Shown one piece after another: positions 17,506 through 25,726 of a DNA stretch of 64,000 nucleotides (position 1 is the first letter of the stretch; each line of letters starts with the position of its first letter). The notes under the pieces were generated by a model, which did no database searches, had not been told where the DNA came from, and saw nothing but the letters and a program-made list of their open reading frames with translations. Location: the NCBI RefSeq assembly GCF_010667655.1, contig NZ_WHZU01000009.1, forward strand, positions 24,428 to 88,427, read 5' to 3'. A program made the translations under genes and the position numbers. The stretch comes from Bifidobacterium saimiriisciurei. Lineage in GTDB: Bacteria > Actinomycetota > Actinomycetes > Actinomycetales > Bifidobacteriaceae.

Positions 17506-19044
17506 TTAGCGAGTCTTGTCGTCGTCACCGGACGTTTCGGCCGGCTCTTCGCTCTTGGCGTCGGACTCGGATTCGGGTTCGGGATCCGTGGCGTCGGTCG
17601 GGGCATGGGCCTTGTCGGTCTTGTTCTCATCGACCAGCGAGATGTATTCGCTGGGTTTGCCGCCGATGGTGACGGCTCCGGTGGCCGCGGTGTCGGACGA
17701 CGGGTCGGCGTCTTTGGTCTCGTCGGTATTCCCGGCCTTGCCGTCATCCGGCCTCCCGGCCTTTGGGTCGTCGAAGTCCTCGGGACGCAGTGCCGGCAGC
17801 GACACCGTGGCGGTGTTGTCGCTGTTGGCATCCGGCGTCTGCACGACGGCGGTCCGGGATTCCGGTCCGGTGCCGACGGAGTCGGCGGGCCGGGTCGTCG
17901 CCGTCGTGGAGCGAATCGCATCCGGCGTCGCATGGCCGCGCATGGGTGCGGGATTCCTGCGTGGCGCGGCGGCATGGGCGGTCGTGGCATCCGGCCTGCG
18001 GGAGTCCCCGTCGTCGTCCTTCTCCAGCAGCGTGCCGACGGTGATGGTGGAGGGGCGCTTGCCATCGGCCGCCTCGGAGCGTGGGGCTGCCGCCTTGGCG
18101 GTGCGGACCGACAGCTGATGGGCCAGCCGTTCCACATGCGCCTTGAATTCGATGATCTTGTCGTTGTCCGCGCGGTCGAGCGCCTGGATGAACTCGCCGA
18201 CCTGCTCCATCTGCAGCCACAGGCTGGCGCGCAGCATGATGAGATCATCGAGCCGCGAACCGATGAGGCGAGCGTAGGCGGACAACACGCTGTTGCGGCG
18301 CTTGGCGTCCAGCTTGGCGAAGATCCAGGCCAGATCGCGGGCGGGGTCGTTGACCTGCATGTTGTTCCAGTGGTAGATGGCGTTGAGGCCTGTGCTGGAG
18401 AACAGCATGTCGCCGTCCTCGAATCCACCGTGCACCGGGCAGGTGTGGAACGACCACAGACCCTCGGTGTCGACGATGTGCTCCCAGCTGTCGGTGATCT
18501 CGTCGGGCACATGGCCGGACTCCTTCAGCCGGGCGATCCAGGCCACAAGCTGCTGGCGGATCTGCGCGGCGGTATACGAAGGGTATCCCTCCTTTTCCAG
18601 GAACGCCGGGCGCAGACGATGGATGGCGCCGATGGCCGTGCCGACGGAGACGCACTGGCTCTCCGTGAGCTGGTCGAGCGGCGTGGCGAGACCGTCGTTG
18701 TGGACGGTGATGAGCACGGCGGTCGTGCCGGTGGGCGCCTTGGCATGTTCGCCGGATTGGAAGGCGACGGTGCGTTCCAATGCGAAGCCGAGTCCTGCGG
18801 GCTCCTTGGCACGCAGCAGCGCGGCCGAGGAATTCGCCCGGCCCAGCAGCTGCTTCTTGCCCTTCGGCGTGTCGGAGACATTGACGTCGAATTCACGGCC
18901 GGTGGTGTCGGTGACCACGGCCACGTCGATGCCGTTGGCGCCCGACAGCATGTACTGTTCGGACTCGCGAGTACTGGCCACGGCAAGATTCGGCATGGCG
19001 GCGGATGCCAGGGCCGCCAAAGTAAATACTGAACGTTCACTCAC
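17506..19044 (-). CDS. Degenerate aminoglycoside/macrolide phosphotransferase-like protein with acidic tail
   Basis: This 512-aa protein has an APH-type kinase fold in its first 320 residues: an N-lobe strand pattern, then H-G-G-F-E-D-G-D where the Brenner motif H-G-D-x-x-x-x-N is expected, then N-D-P-A-R-D-L-A-W (metal loop). Thus the catalytic Asp is Gly and the Asn is Asp, although the later Asp is kept. The last about 190 residues are low-complexity, rich in Asp, Thr, Pro and Ala, and probably disordered. It is likely a non-catalytic or altered small-molecule binder rather than a drug kinase. Start choice: GTG at 19044 after GTGGAATGC; GTG at 19053 is possible. It is divergent from the helicase. 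Confidence 0.75.
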   Translation of the reverse strand: MSERSVFTLAALASAAMPNLAVASTRESEQYMLSGANGIDVAVVTDTTGREFDVNVSDTPKGKKQLLGRANSSAALLRAKEPAGLGFALERTVAFQSGEHAKAPTGTTAVLITVHNDGLATPLDQLTESQCVSVGTAIGAIHRLRPAFLEKEGYPSYTAAQIRQQLVAWIARLKESGHVPDEITDSWEHIVDTEGLWSFHTCPVHGGFEDGDMLFSSTGLNAIYHWNNMQVNDPARDLAWIFAKLDAKRRNSVLSAYARLIGSRLDDLIMLRASLWLQMEQVGEFIQALDRADNDKIIEFKAHVERLAHQLSVRTAKAAAPRSEAADGKRPSTITVGTLLEKDDDGDSRRPDATTAHAAAPRRNPAPMRGHATPDAIRSTTATTRPADSVGTGPESRTAVVQTPDANSDNTATVSLPALRPEDFDDPKAGRPDDGKAGNTDETKDADPSSDTAATGAVTIGGKPSEYISLVDENKTDKAHAPTDATDPEPESESDAKSEEPAETSGDDDKTR

Positions 19045-19105
19045 GCATTCCACTCTAATGCACTTCCGCTTTCAAACCGTTCATAACACCTGAGAGAATG
19101 GGCGT

Positions 19106-20599
19106 GTGAAGTCAAAAGCTCAGGAAATCCTCGAAGGTCTGGACGACAGCCAGACGGCGGCGGCGCAGGCGGTGGACGGCCCTGTGCGCATCATGGCGGG
19201 TGCGGGCGCCGGCAAGACCCGCACCATCACGCATCGCATCGCCTATGCCTGCGAATCGGGGGCGTGGAATCCGTCCGCCACGCTGGCCGTGACGTTCTCG
19301 GTGAAGGCGGCTGCGGAGATGCGTGCGCGCCTTTCCGCACTGGGGGTGCCGCAGGTGAAGGCCGCGACGTTCCATTCGGCTGCCCTGCATCAGCTGCGGC
19401 AGGTATGGCCCGAGCTCAGCGAGGCGTACTTTCCCTCCATCGTCGAGGAGCCGCGGCTGCTTGCCGAGAAGGCGTTCGCACGGGTCGTCGGACGTGACGT
19501 CGACGGTGTCGCGCTCAGGGCGCTGCTGGCCGAGATCAACTGGACGAAGGTGTCGCTGATCGCTCCGGCGGATTACGCGCGTGTGTGCGCGGCGACGCAT
19601 CGTCAGCCGCCCGCCGACCTTACTCCCGACCAGATGGCGGACGTCATCGACGCCTACGAGCAGGAGAAGACGAACCGGAACCGGATGGACTTCAACGACA
19701 TCCTGCTGATGGCCTGCCATGTGATGGAACGGTTCGAGGAGGCCGCGGCGACGATTCGGTCGCGCGTGCGGTGGATCACCGTCGACGAGTATCAGGACGT
19801 CTCCCCGCTGCAGCACCGGCTGATGCGGCTGTGGCTGGGCGGTCGGGACTCCGTATGCGTGGTGGGCGACCCGGCGCAGACCATCTACTCGTTCGCCGGC
19901 GCGACGAGCCATTATCTGCTGCATTTTCCCGAGGAGTTCCACGCCATGCGCGCGGATATCCGGTTGGAGACCGACTACCGTTCCACGCCGCAGGTGGTGC
20001 ATTACGCGAACAGGATTCTTGCCGCCTCGCCGTACGCCGCGGATTATCTGGTGCTGCGTTCGGGGAGGGATGCGGGCCGGCGCGTCCAATGCACGTCGTA
20101 CGCCACCGACGAACAGGAGGCCCAAGGGGTCGCCAGGCGCATCGCACGTCTGGTGACGGACGGCGTGAGCCCCAACGACATAGCGGTGTTGATGCGCATC
20201 AACGCACAGGGTGCGATGGTGCGTGCCGCACTGAACCAGTTGCGGATTCGCTCCCGTGTGCGTACGGAATACGGGCAGAGCGAAGCCACGCTCATCGACT
20301 CCTCGGGTGCGGCGGCGAAGGCCGCGGCCATCGACCTCGCCGCAGGCCAGACCGGCGCGGTGAGCATCTCCACGATTCACGCCGCCAAGGGCCTGGAGTG
20401 GAAGCATGTGTTCCTCATCGGATGCTCGGAGGGGCTCATTCCGTTCGGCTCGCCGGCGCCGGGGGATGTGCTTGAAGAGGAGCGACGACTGCTGTATGTG
20501 GGCGTCACCCGCGGCGAGGACACCGTGGACCTGTCGTTCGCCACAAGAAAGGACGCCATGAGCATGCAACGGCGTTCGCCCAGCAGATTCCTGCGTTGA
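19106..20599 (+). CDS. UvrD/Rep superfamily ATP-dependent helicase, short form
   Basis: This 497-aa SF1A helicase has all core motifs: Q-motif region D-D-S-Q (13-16), motif I A-G-A-G-A-G-K-T (31-38), II V-D-E-Y-Q-D, III V-V-G-D-P-A-Q-T-I-Y-S-F, IV E-T-D-Y-R-S, V T-I-H-A-A-K-G-L-E-W, VI L-Y-V-G-V-T-R. Between motif IV and V only about 100 residues are present, so the 2B subdomain of UvrD/PcrA is essentially missing. There is no C-terminal HRDC or nuclease domain. The GTG start at 19106 follows GAGAG. It probably works in DNA repair or replication-fork processing, but its partner is unknown. The terminator palindrome is at 20607-20630. Confidence 0.9.
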   Translation: MKSKAQEILEGLDDSQTAAAQAVDGPVRIMAGAGAGKTRTITHRIAYACESGAWNPSATLAVTFSVKAAAEMRARLSALGVPQVKAATFHSAALHQLRQVWPELSEAYFPSIVEEPRLLAEKAFARVVGRDVDGVALRALLAEINWTKVSLIAPADYARVCAATHRQPPADLTPDQMADVIDAYEQEKTNRNRMDFNDILLMACHVMERFEEAAATIRSRVRWITVDEYQDVSPLQHRLMRLWLGGRDSVCVVGDPAQTIYSFAGATSHYLLHFPEEFHAMRADIRLETDYRSTPQVVHYANRILAASPYAADYLVLRSGRDAGRRVQCTSYATDEQEAQGVARRIARLVTDGVSPNDIAVLMRINAQGAMVRAALNQLRIRSRVRTEYGQSEATLIDSSGAAAKAAAIDLAAGQTGAVSISTIHAAKGLEWKHVFLIGCSEGLIPFGSPAPGDVLEEERRLLYVGVTRGEDTVDLSFATRKDAMSMQRRSPSRFLR

Positions 20600-20606
20600 C
20601 GCCATT

Positions 20607-20630
20607 CGCCCGCCCCGATCGGGGCGGGCG
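20607..20630. terminator. Perfect GC palindrome after the helicase gene
   Basis: A fully self-complementary 24-nt GC-rich sequence, centred on GATC, starts 7 bp after the helicase stop. It lies between convergent genes and has no T-run. A second smaller palindrome, TCCTAGG-C-CCTAGGA, sits at 20667-20681 before the metalloprotease stop. Confidence 0.7.
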
Positions 20631-20687
20631 GTGCAGAGGATTGGAATTCGAAGGGGAGAACGAAGATCCTAGGCCCTAGGACTACCG

Positions 20688-22181
20688 CTATTTCCGGTCA
20701 GGGTCCGTGCCGGCTTCGTCGTTGCCGTCGTCGCCGTTATCGTCTTCGTTGTGCTCGTCCAGCAGCTTGCTGAGCTCGGCGTCCCAATCCACCGAAGTCG
20801 TGGAGGACTCGGCCTGTGCGGCTGCAGGACCGGCTTCGTCCGGCGATTCGCCGCCGGCATTGTCGCCGTCGGCCAGCGTCGGCAGCAGATCGGGGTGTCC
20901 CCACTTGCCGTCGCGCTCCTGCGGCCCTTCGGCCACGGTGATGGCCTCCCACAGGTCGGCGGCCTCGCGCAGACGCTTCGGGCGCAGCTTCAGTCCGAGC
21001 AGCGACTCGAAGGTCCGTTCCGCCGGACCGCCGACCGCGCGCTCGCGGCGCATCATCTCACGCAGCTGCTCGATATGCGGAAGGTGCGCCATGCCGGCGC
21101 GCCACACCACGCAGTCGACCCAGCCCTCCACCAGGGCCAGCAGGGTTTCGAGGCTGCTGAGCGCCTCACGCTGCTCCGGCGAATCGTTGATGCCGACCTT
21201 GTTGAGATTCACCGCGCCGGCGATGGACTCGGGGTTCATCATCTCGGCCTCGCGAAGCTGCTCCTCCATGGCGTCGAGGTCGATGTTGATGCCGCGCGCG
21301 TACTTGCCGATCAGCGCCTCGAACCTCGGCATCAGCCACGGCACCCCGGCGTACAGACGGGCGTGCGCCACCTCGTGCAGCGCCAGGAAGCCCATCACCT
21401 CGCCCTTGTCGATCTCCAGCTCCTTGGCATAGGCGTTGATGTTTTCGGGGATGAGTGCCCCCGCCGGGTTCTTCAGCAATGCGATGCCCTGGTCGAAGCT
21501 GCCGTGGACCTCGCTGGAGAGGTCGCCGGCAGCGCTGCCCAGCTGCATGGCGAACGAGGTGTTGCCCAGCAGCTTCATCAGCATGGCCGGGTCCTTGAGG
21601 TCGTCGGGAATCGGAATCGGCACGGGGCCGGCGAACATGCCGGAGACCTCGCCACCCAGCGAGCCGCCGAGACGTTCGGAGAGCACCGACGCCAGCGCGT
21701 CGTTCATGGATTCGGCGACCGGTCCGGCGAACGACGCCCACGACGGCAGCGTGCGCTCCACCCATTCGGCGCGCGTCAGCACATCGGCCTGGCCCTTGAC
21801 GGGATCGAATTCGGTCACGGTGTCGAGCCACAGGTTCGCCTCGCTGAGCGATGCGCGGGCGGCGGCGCCGTCCTCGGCGCTTACGGTGGAGGCCGCGCCC
21901 GCGTCGCGCGTCTTGTTCAACGCGATGGACTGGGCGAGCTTGACGTTGATCGGGCCCTCCTCGATGGTGCGGTGCACGTCGCCGGCGGTGTTGAGCCCGC
22001 CTGCGGTCAGCGCTTCCGCAAGGGAGCGGACCTCGGAGGGCTTGGGAAGCCCCTCCACGCCCTGGCTCATGATCTGGTCGCGAATCGAGTCAGGCAGGGA
22101 CGAGAATTGCCTCCATGCCATTTCCCCCTGAACCGGGCCAAAGGAATCGATAAGCCACTGATGCAGTTCGTTGTCTTCCAT
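20688..22181 (-). CDS. Zinc-dependent metalloprotease, DUF2342 family
   Basis: This 497-aa actinobacterial protein has the zincin motif H-E-V-A-H (269-273) with flanking A-L-H-E-V-A-H-A-R-L, as in the DUF2342 / F420-associated putative hydrolase family. A hydrophobic G-P-V-P-I-P-I-P stretch near 185-192 and a C-terminal Asp/Glu-rich tail (about 450-497) are visible. No signal peptide is seen. F420 genes are absent here, so the family name should not be read as function. The start at 22181 follows GAAGG; longer in-frame starts would overlap the divergent protease gene. The substrate is unknown. Confidence 0.85.
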   Translation of the reverse strand: MEDNELHQWLIDSFGPVQGEMAWRQFSSLPDSIRDQIMSQGVEGLPKPSEVRSLAEALTAGGLNTAGDVHRTIEEGPINVKLAQSIALNKTRDAGAASTVSAEDGAAARASLSEANLWLDTVTEFDPVKGQADVLTRAEWVERTLPSWASFAGPVAESMNDALASVLSERLGGSLGGEVSGMFAGPVPIPIPDDLKDPAMLMKLLGNTSFAMQLGSAAGDLSSEVHGSFDQGIALLKNPAGALIPENINAYAKELEIDKGEVMGFLALHEVAHARLYAGVPWLMPRFEALIGKYARGINIDLDAMEEQLREAEMMNPESIAGAVNLNKVGINDSPEQREALSSLETLLALVEGWVDCVVWRAGMAHLPHIEQLREMMRRERAVGGPAERTFESLLGLKLRPKRLREAADLWEAITVAEGPQERDGKWGHPDLLPTLADGDNAGGESPDEAGPAAAQAESSTTSVDWDAELSKLLDEHNEDDNGDDGNDEAGTDPDRK

Positions 22182-22272
22182 ACCTTCACCATCTATCGCT
22201 AGCGCATGAACGTCCGTATCGACCTCATTGTATGAAGTCTGTTGCATCCATACTATGGGAGGTATGCCGATC

Positions 22273-23136
22273 ATGCACAACAAACGCGCCAAGTTCGCGC
22301 TCAGCTCCATTCCCTCCCGCGTCGCGCGGTATTTCCGTGCGCGTGGGCTGCGTCATTGCTTGGGCCTGTTCGGCGCGCTGCTGTGTGTGATCCTGCTGTG
22401 CATGCCCAGCGGGTTCGTCACCGAGGGTCCCGGCCCCACGAGGGACGTGCTCGGCACGGTGCGGTCCGATGGCGATGGCGCCGATGTGGCGATGATCGAG
22501 ATAAGCGGCGCGAAGACGTATCGGGACTCCGGCCGCCTGCTGCTGACCACGGTGAACAGCTACGGCATAGATTGGCCGGCCACGAACGCCGAGGTGCTGT
22601 TCGCATGGGCGAACCCCCATGCCGGCGTATTGCCCAGGGAGGCCGTCATTCCGCCCGGACAGAGCTCGCAGGACTATCAGAAGACCACGAAGAAGGAGAT
22701 GAGCGGCGCGCAGGACTCGGCCTCCCGCCAGGCGTTGCGCTACCTGTCGTCTCAAGGGGTGGACACCTCGAATGTGAAGGTTTCCATGCACGTGGACAAG
22801 ATCGGCGGCCCGTCCGCTGGCATGATGTACTCGCTGGGCGTCATCGACAAGCTCACCAAGGTCGACGAGACCGGCGGCCGGACCATCGCCGGCACGGGGA
22901 CCATGGAGTCCGACGGCACGGTGGGGGCCATCGGCGGCATACGGCTCAAGATGCTGGGAGCCAAACGTGACGGCGCCACGTGGTTCCTGGCCCCCGCGGC
23001 CAACTGCTCCGAAGTGGCCGGCCATGTTCCCGCAGGTCTTCGCGACGTGAAGGTCGGCACGCTCGCCGAGGCGTACAAGGCGCTCGTCGCCATCGGCCAG
23101 GGCAAGGGTGATTCCCTGCCGCACTGCGCCGCCTGA
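22273..23136 (+). CDS. YlbL-like Lon-domain (S16) membrane protease lacking the PDZ domain
   Basis: This 287-aa protein has one N-terminal membrane span (about 28-48). An extracytoplasmic segment typical of actinobacterial YlbL proteins follows, including K-T-Y-R-D-S-G-R-L-L and P-R-E-A-V-I-P-P-G-Q, then a Lon-type proteolytic domain. The catalytic dyad is Ser181 in G-G-P-S-A-G and Lys226 in G-G-I-R-L-K. Usual relatives, about 340 aa, carry a PDZ domain between these parts; here only about 20 residues separate the helix near 158 from the protease. GGGAGG abuts an ATG at 22264; the ATG at 22273 has better spacing. It is divergent from the DUF2342 gene. Confidence 0.85.
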   Translation: MHNKRAKFALSSIPSRVARYFRARGLRHCLGLFGALLCVILLCMPSGFVTEGPGPTRDVLGTVRSDGDGADVAMIEISGAKTYRDSGRLLLTTVNSYGIDWPATNAEVLFAWANPHAGVLPREAVIPPGQSSQDYQKTTKKEMSGAQDSASRQALRYLSSQGVDTSNVKVSMHVDKIGGPSAGMMYSLGVIDKLTKVDETGGRTIAGTGTMESDGTVGAIGGIRLKMLGAKRDGATWFLAPAANCSEVAGHVPAGLRDVKVGTLAEAYKALVAIGQGKGDSLPHCAA

Positions 23137-23228
23137 CCTCCGCGCGCATGGGGGTCGCCGCGCCGCCGCGATGAAAAAACGCGGTTTCGGTGCGGCCGTT
23201 GTTCCGCAAGTGTTGTTATGCTATTTCC

Positions 23229-23645
23229 GTGGCTGAAACTACTAGACAAGAGTCTGATGTTTTTGGATTCCATTCCGGCGATATCATCCAGGAATGGCTA
23301 TGGGACGACGACGTGGATGACTCCATCCGCGAGGGCATCGAATCCGTCACGGGGGAGGATCTCGTGGACGAGGATTACGATTCCGCCGTCGACGGCGTCA
23401 TCGTGTGGTGGCGCGACGGCGACGACGAGGATGCGTTGTCCGACACCATCATGGATGCCGTCGATGTGCTCGACGAGGGAGGCCCGTTCTGGGTGCTGAC
23501 CCCGAAGCCCGGTCGTGAGGGCGCACCGGCCGCCACGACCATCGAGAACGCGGCAAAGACCTCCGGCATGAACGCGGCGACGCCCCAGACGCTGAACCGC
23601 GACTGGAACGCCGTGCGCCTGCGCGCCTTCGGCAAGGGCCGCTGA
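23229..23645 (+). CDS. DUF3052 family protein
   Basis: This 138-aa soluble acidic protein is of the actinobacterial DUF3052 type, with an N-terminal G-D-I-I-Q-E-W-x-W-D-D segment, D-G-V-I-V-W-W-R-D-G-D in the middle and W-V-L-T-P-K-P-G-R near residue 90. The function is unknown. The GTG start at 23229 is chosen because it precedes the conserved part; an ATG at 23190 would add 13 unlike residues. A strong T-rich terminator follows 97 bp later. Confidence 0.85.
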   Translation: MAETTRQESDVFGFHSGDIIQEWLWDDDVDDSIREGIESVTGEDLVDEDYDSAVDGVIVWWRDGDDEDALSDTIMDAVDVLDEGGPFWVLTPKPGREGAPAATTIENAAKTSGMNAATPQTLNRDWNAVRLRAFGKGR

Positions 23646-23742
23646 CGGCCGACCGGTCCCGCCGATGGCGGCGGTCTTTCGATGCCGAGTCCGGCGACCG
23701 GCATGGATGCCGTCGGCAATGCACGGCAATACGAAACGTATG

Positions 23743-23775
23743 ACGTCCTTCCCGATTCGGGAAGGACGTTTTTTG
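23743..23775 (+). terminator. Rho-independent terminator after the DUF3052 gene
   Basis: ACGTCCTTCCCG (23743-23754) pairs perfectly with CGGGAAGGACGT (23758-23769) around a 3-nt loop and is followed by a run of T. It is the most canonical terminator in the window. Confidence 0.93.
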
Positions 23776-23810
23776 GTGGGCGACGGTGATGGTGAATCGG
23801 TCGAGAAATG

Positions 23811-23840
23811 AAAAAGGACCGTTGGGATTCCAACGGTCCT
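23811..23840 (-). terminator. Terminator of the tRNA-Val gene
   Basis: On the minus strand AGGACCGTTGG and CCAACGGTCCT form an 11-bp stem (23815-23840, 4-nt loop) followed by TTTTTCATTT. It starts 7 nt after the tRNA 3' end. Confidence 0.92.
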
Positions 23841-23846
23841 GAATCG

Positions 23847-23920
23847 TGGGCGATGAGGGATTCGAACCCCCGACATCCACCGTGTAAAGGTGGCGCTCTA
23901 ACCAACTGAGCTAATCGCCC
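23847..23920 (-). tRNA. tRNA-Val (anticodon UAC)
   Basis: Read on the minus strand, the 74 nt fold as a cloverleaf: acceptor GGGCGAT/ATCGCCC, D-arm with TAGCTCAGTTGGTTAGAGC, anticodon stem CCACC/GGTGG enclosing TTTACAC (anticodon TAC), and T-arm with GGTTCGAATCC, ending in discriminator A. CCA is not encoded. It decodes GUA and GUG codons. The 226 bp from here to the next gene show no further feature. Confidence 0.97.
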
Positions 23921-24146
23921 GCAAACCAATAGAATAACGTATCCGCTGCCGGTGACGCATCCGCGTGTCGCGATTTTCCGGCCCCTGTTCCGGTTTCCGG
24001 CCGCATACGCGCCCGGCGTCGGATGTGTGCGGGTATCGTGGCAATCGCGTGATTCCGTGCGCCGGATCCCGCGCATTTGACCGCGCAATCACGTAAGGTG
24101 GCTGTAGTCGAAATTGTTTATCCACGCGGCCAAGGAGGTCGGTTCT

Positions 24147-25697
24147 ATGGCACAGCAGCGCGCTGCAGACCGTAACGGTGCTTCGATCGCACGAGCAGGC
24201 AAGCGTAAGTGGGGCTATGACGTGGGGCAGGTGGATTCGTTCCTGGAGCGCGCCCATACCCTGTATGAGGATGCCGAACCCAAGATGACCCAGGAGGACA
24301 TCCAGAACGTCTCCTTCGCGTTGGAGAAGGACGGCTACGTGATCTCCCAGGTCGACGCGGCGCTGAATCGCCTGGAGAAGGCCGTGGTCGACAAGCAGAC
24401 CCAGTGGGACGTCAACACCACGGGCCGGGTCGCGTGGCGTGCGACCACCGAGCAGCTGGCGCACAGCCTGTATCCGCGTGCCAAGAGACCCGCGAAGGAG
24501 CGGTTCGCCCCCGGGGCCGACAAGCGCCCCTCCTACGACCGCAAGCAGGTGGATCGTCTCGTGGACCAGCTCGTGGAGAAGATTCGCCACGAGCTCGGCG
24601 AGACCCGCCAGCACCAGTCCGACGTCGCGGCCAGGGCGGAGGCCGAACTGACCTCCGTCAAGGTGTCGAACGTGATCTTCACCCAGCGCAAGGGCAAGCG
24701 CGGCTACAGCGAACGCCAGGTGGACGCCTACCTCAACCGCGCCGTGCAGGTGCTGTCCCGCCTGGAATCCTTCGCCCGTCTGGAAGGCTCGCTGCACTTG
24801 GACGACATGGAGCCGTTGGACGCCGAACCGCAGGCCTCGCAGGCATCTCAGTCCCAGCCGACGCAGGCGCTGTTCGGCGCGGTTCCGTCGGCCAAGGCCG
24901 ATGTGCGTGCAGGACAGGAGGGCTACGGATACGCCGTGCCGCCGGCTCCGGCCGCCGAATCCGCGCCGGCCGCGGCGCAGTCCGTCGCCGAGAAGCCGAC
25001 CAAGGACGACGCCCGTTCCGAGAGGGACGCGTCCTTCTACGACCTGCGACAGGCGGAAAGCGCATTGGTGAACAGCACGACGGACTCCACTCCGGCCGCC
25101 GACACGCCCGCCGCCGCCGTCAGCGGCTCGCTCGCCGGCCTGGTGAACGGCACCTCGGCCGTCGCCCCGACGGACCCGGTCTCGTCGTCCAACGACATGC
25201 CGACCACGGCCATCCCCCCGCTTCCGGACGCACTGCCCGCACAGGAGCCGTCCTTCCCGCTCGTCGATTCCACATTCCCGTCATACGAGCCGACGTCCCA
25301 CGCATTCGATTTCGGCGCGGACGACAAGGTGGACGCCCAGGCGCCCAAGGAATCGGTATCCAAGGAAACCGGCATCGCGAATTCCGTCGCCGGACGGCCC
25401 GCGCCGCGGCATTCGGCGGAACCGTCGATCTGGTCCTCCGCGTCGTCCCGCACGACCGCCGATGCATCCGCCTTCGAGACCGCGACGAATGACGACGTCG
25501 TACCGGCCGGCACGGGCGACTCCGACGGCGGCCATGCCTCCGACAGCCCGTTCTCGGGGGACGAGGCCGGCGACTATTTCTCGTCGCTGCTGGACACCAG
25601 CTCCATTCCTTCCGTCGACTTCCACATCCCCAGCCTGACGTTCCCCTCCGCCGACGACAAGGACGGCAAGGACGACAGCGGTTCGGGCAAATACTAG
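24147..25697 (+). CDS. DivIVA-domain repeat protein with low-complexity tail
   Basis: This 516-aa protein has, within its first about 225 residues, four copies of a short DivIVA-type motif (G-Y-x-x-x-Q-V-D-x-x-L-x-R): near 23-40, 62-80, 126-145 and 185-205. The rest, about 230-516, is Ala/Pro/Ser/Asp-rich and probably disordered. The DivI1A-domain family occurs in actinobacterial proteins linked to polar growth or division scaffolding; a role here is inferred only. The start at 24147 follows AAGGAGG. It lies 29 bp upstream of dxr, so it heads a probable dxr-ispG operon. Confidence 0.8.
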   Translation: MAQQRAADRNGASIARAGKRKWGYDVGQVDSFLERAHTLYEDAEPKMTQEDIQNVSFALEKDGYVISQVDAALNRLEKAVVDKQTQWDVNTTGRVAWRATTEQLAHSLYPRAKRPAKERFAPGADKRPSYDRKQVDRLVDQLVEKIRHELGETRQHQSDVAARAEAELTSVKVSNVIFTQRKGKRGYSERQVDAYLNRAVQVLSRLESFARLEGSLHLDDMEPLDAEPQASQASQSQPTQALFGAVPSAKADVRAGQEGYGYAVPPAPAAESAPAAAQSVAEKPTKDDARSERDASFYDLRQAESALVNSTTDSTPAADTPAAAVSGSLAGLVNGTSAVAPTDPVSSSNDMPTTAIPPLPDALPAQEPSFPLVDSTFPSYEPTSHAFDFGADDKVDAQAPKESVSKETGIANSVAGRPAPRHSAEPSIWSSASSRTTADASAFETATNDDVVPAGTGDSDGGHASDSPFSGDEAGDYFSSLLDTSSIPSVDFHIPSLTFPSADDKDGKDDSGSGKY

Positions 25698-25726
25698 ACG
25701 GTAATCGGACAGTCAGGAGAAAACAG

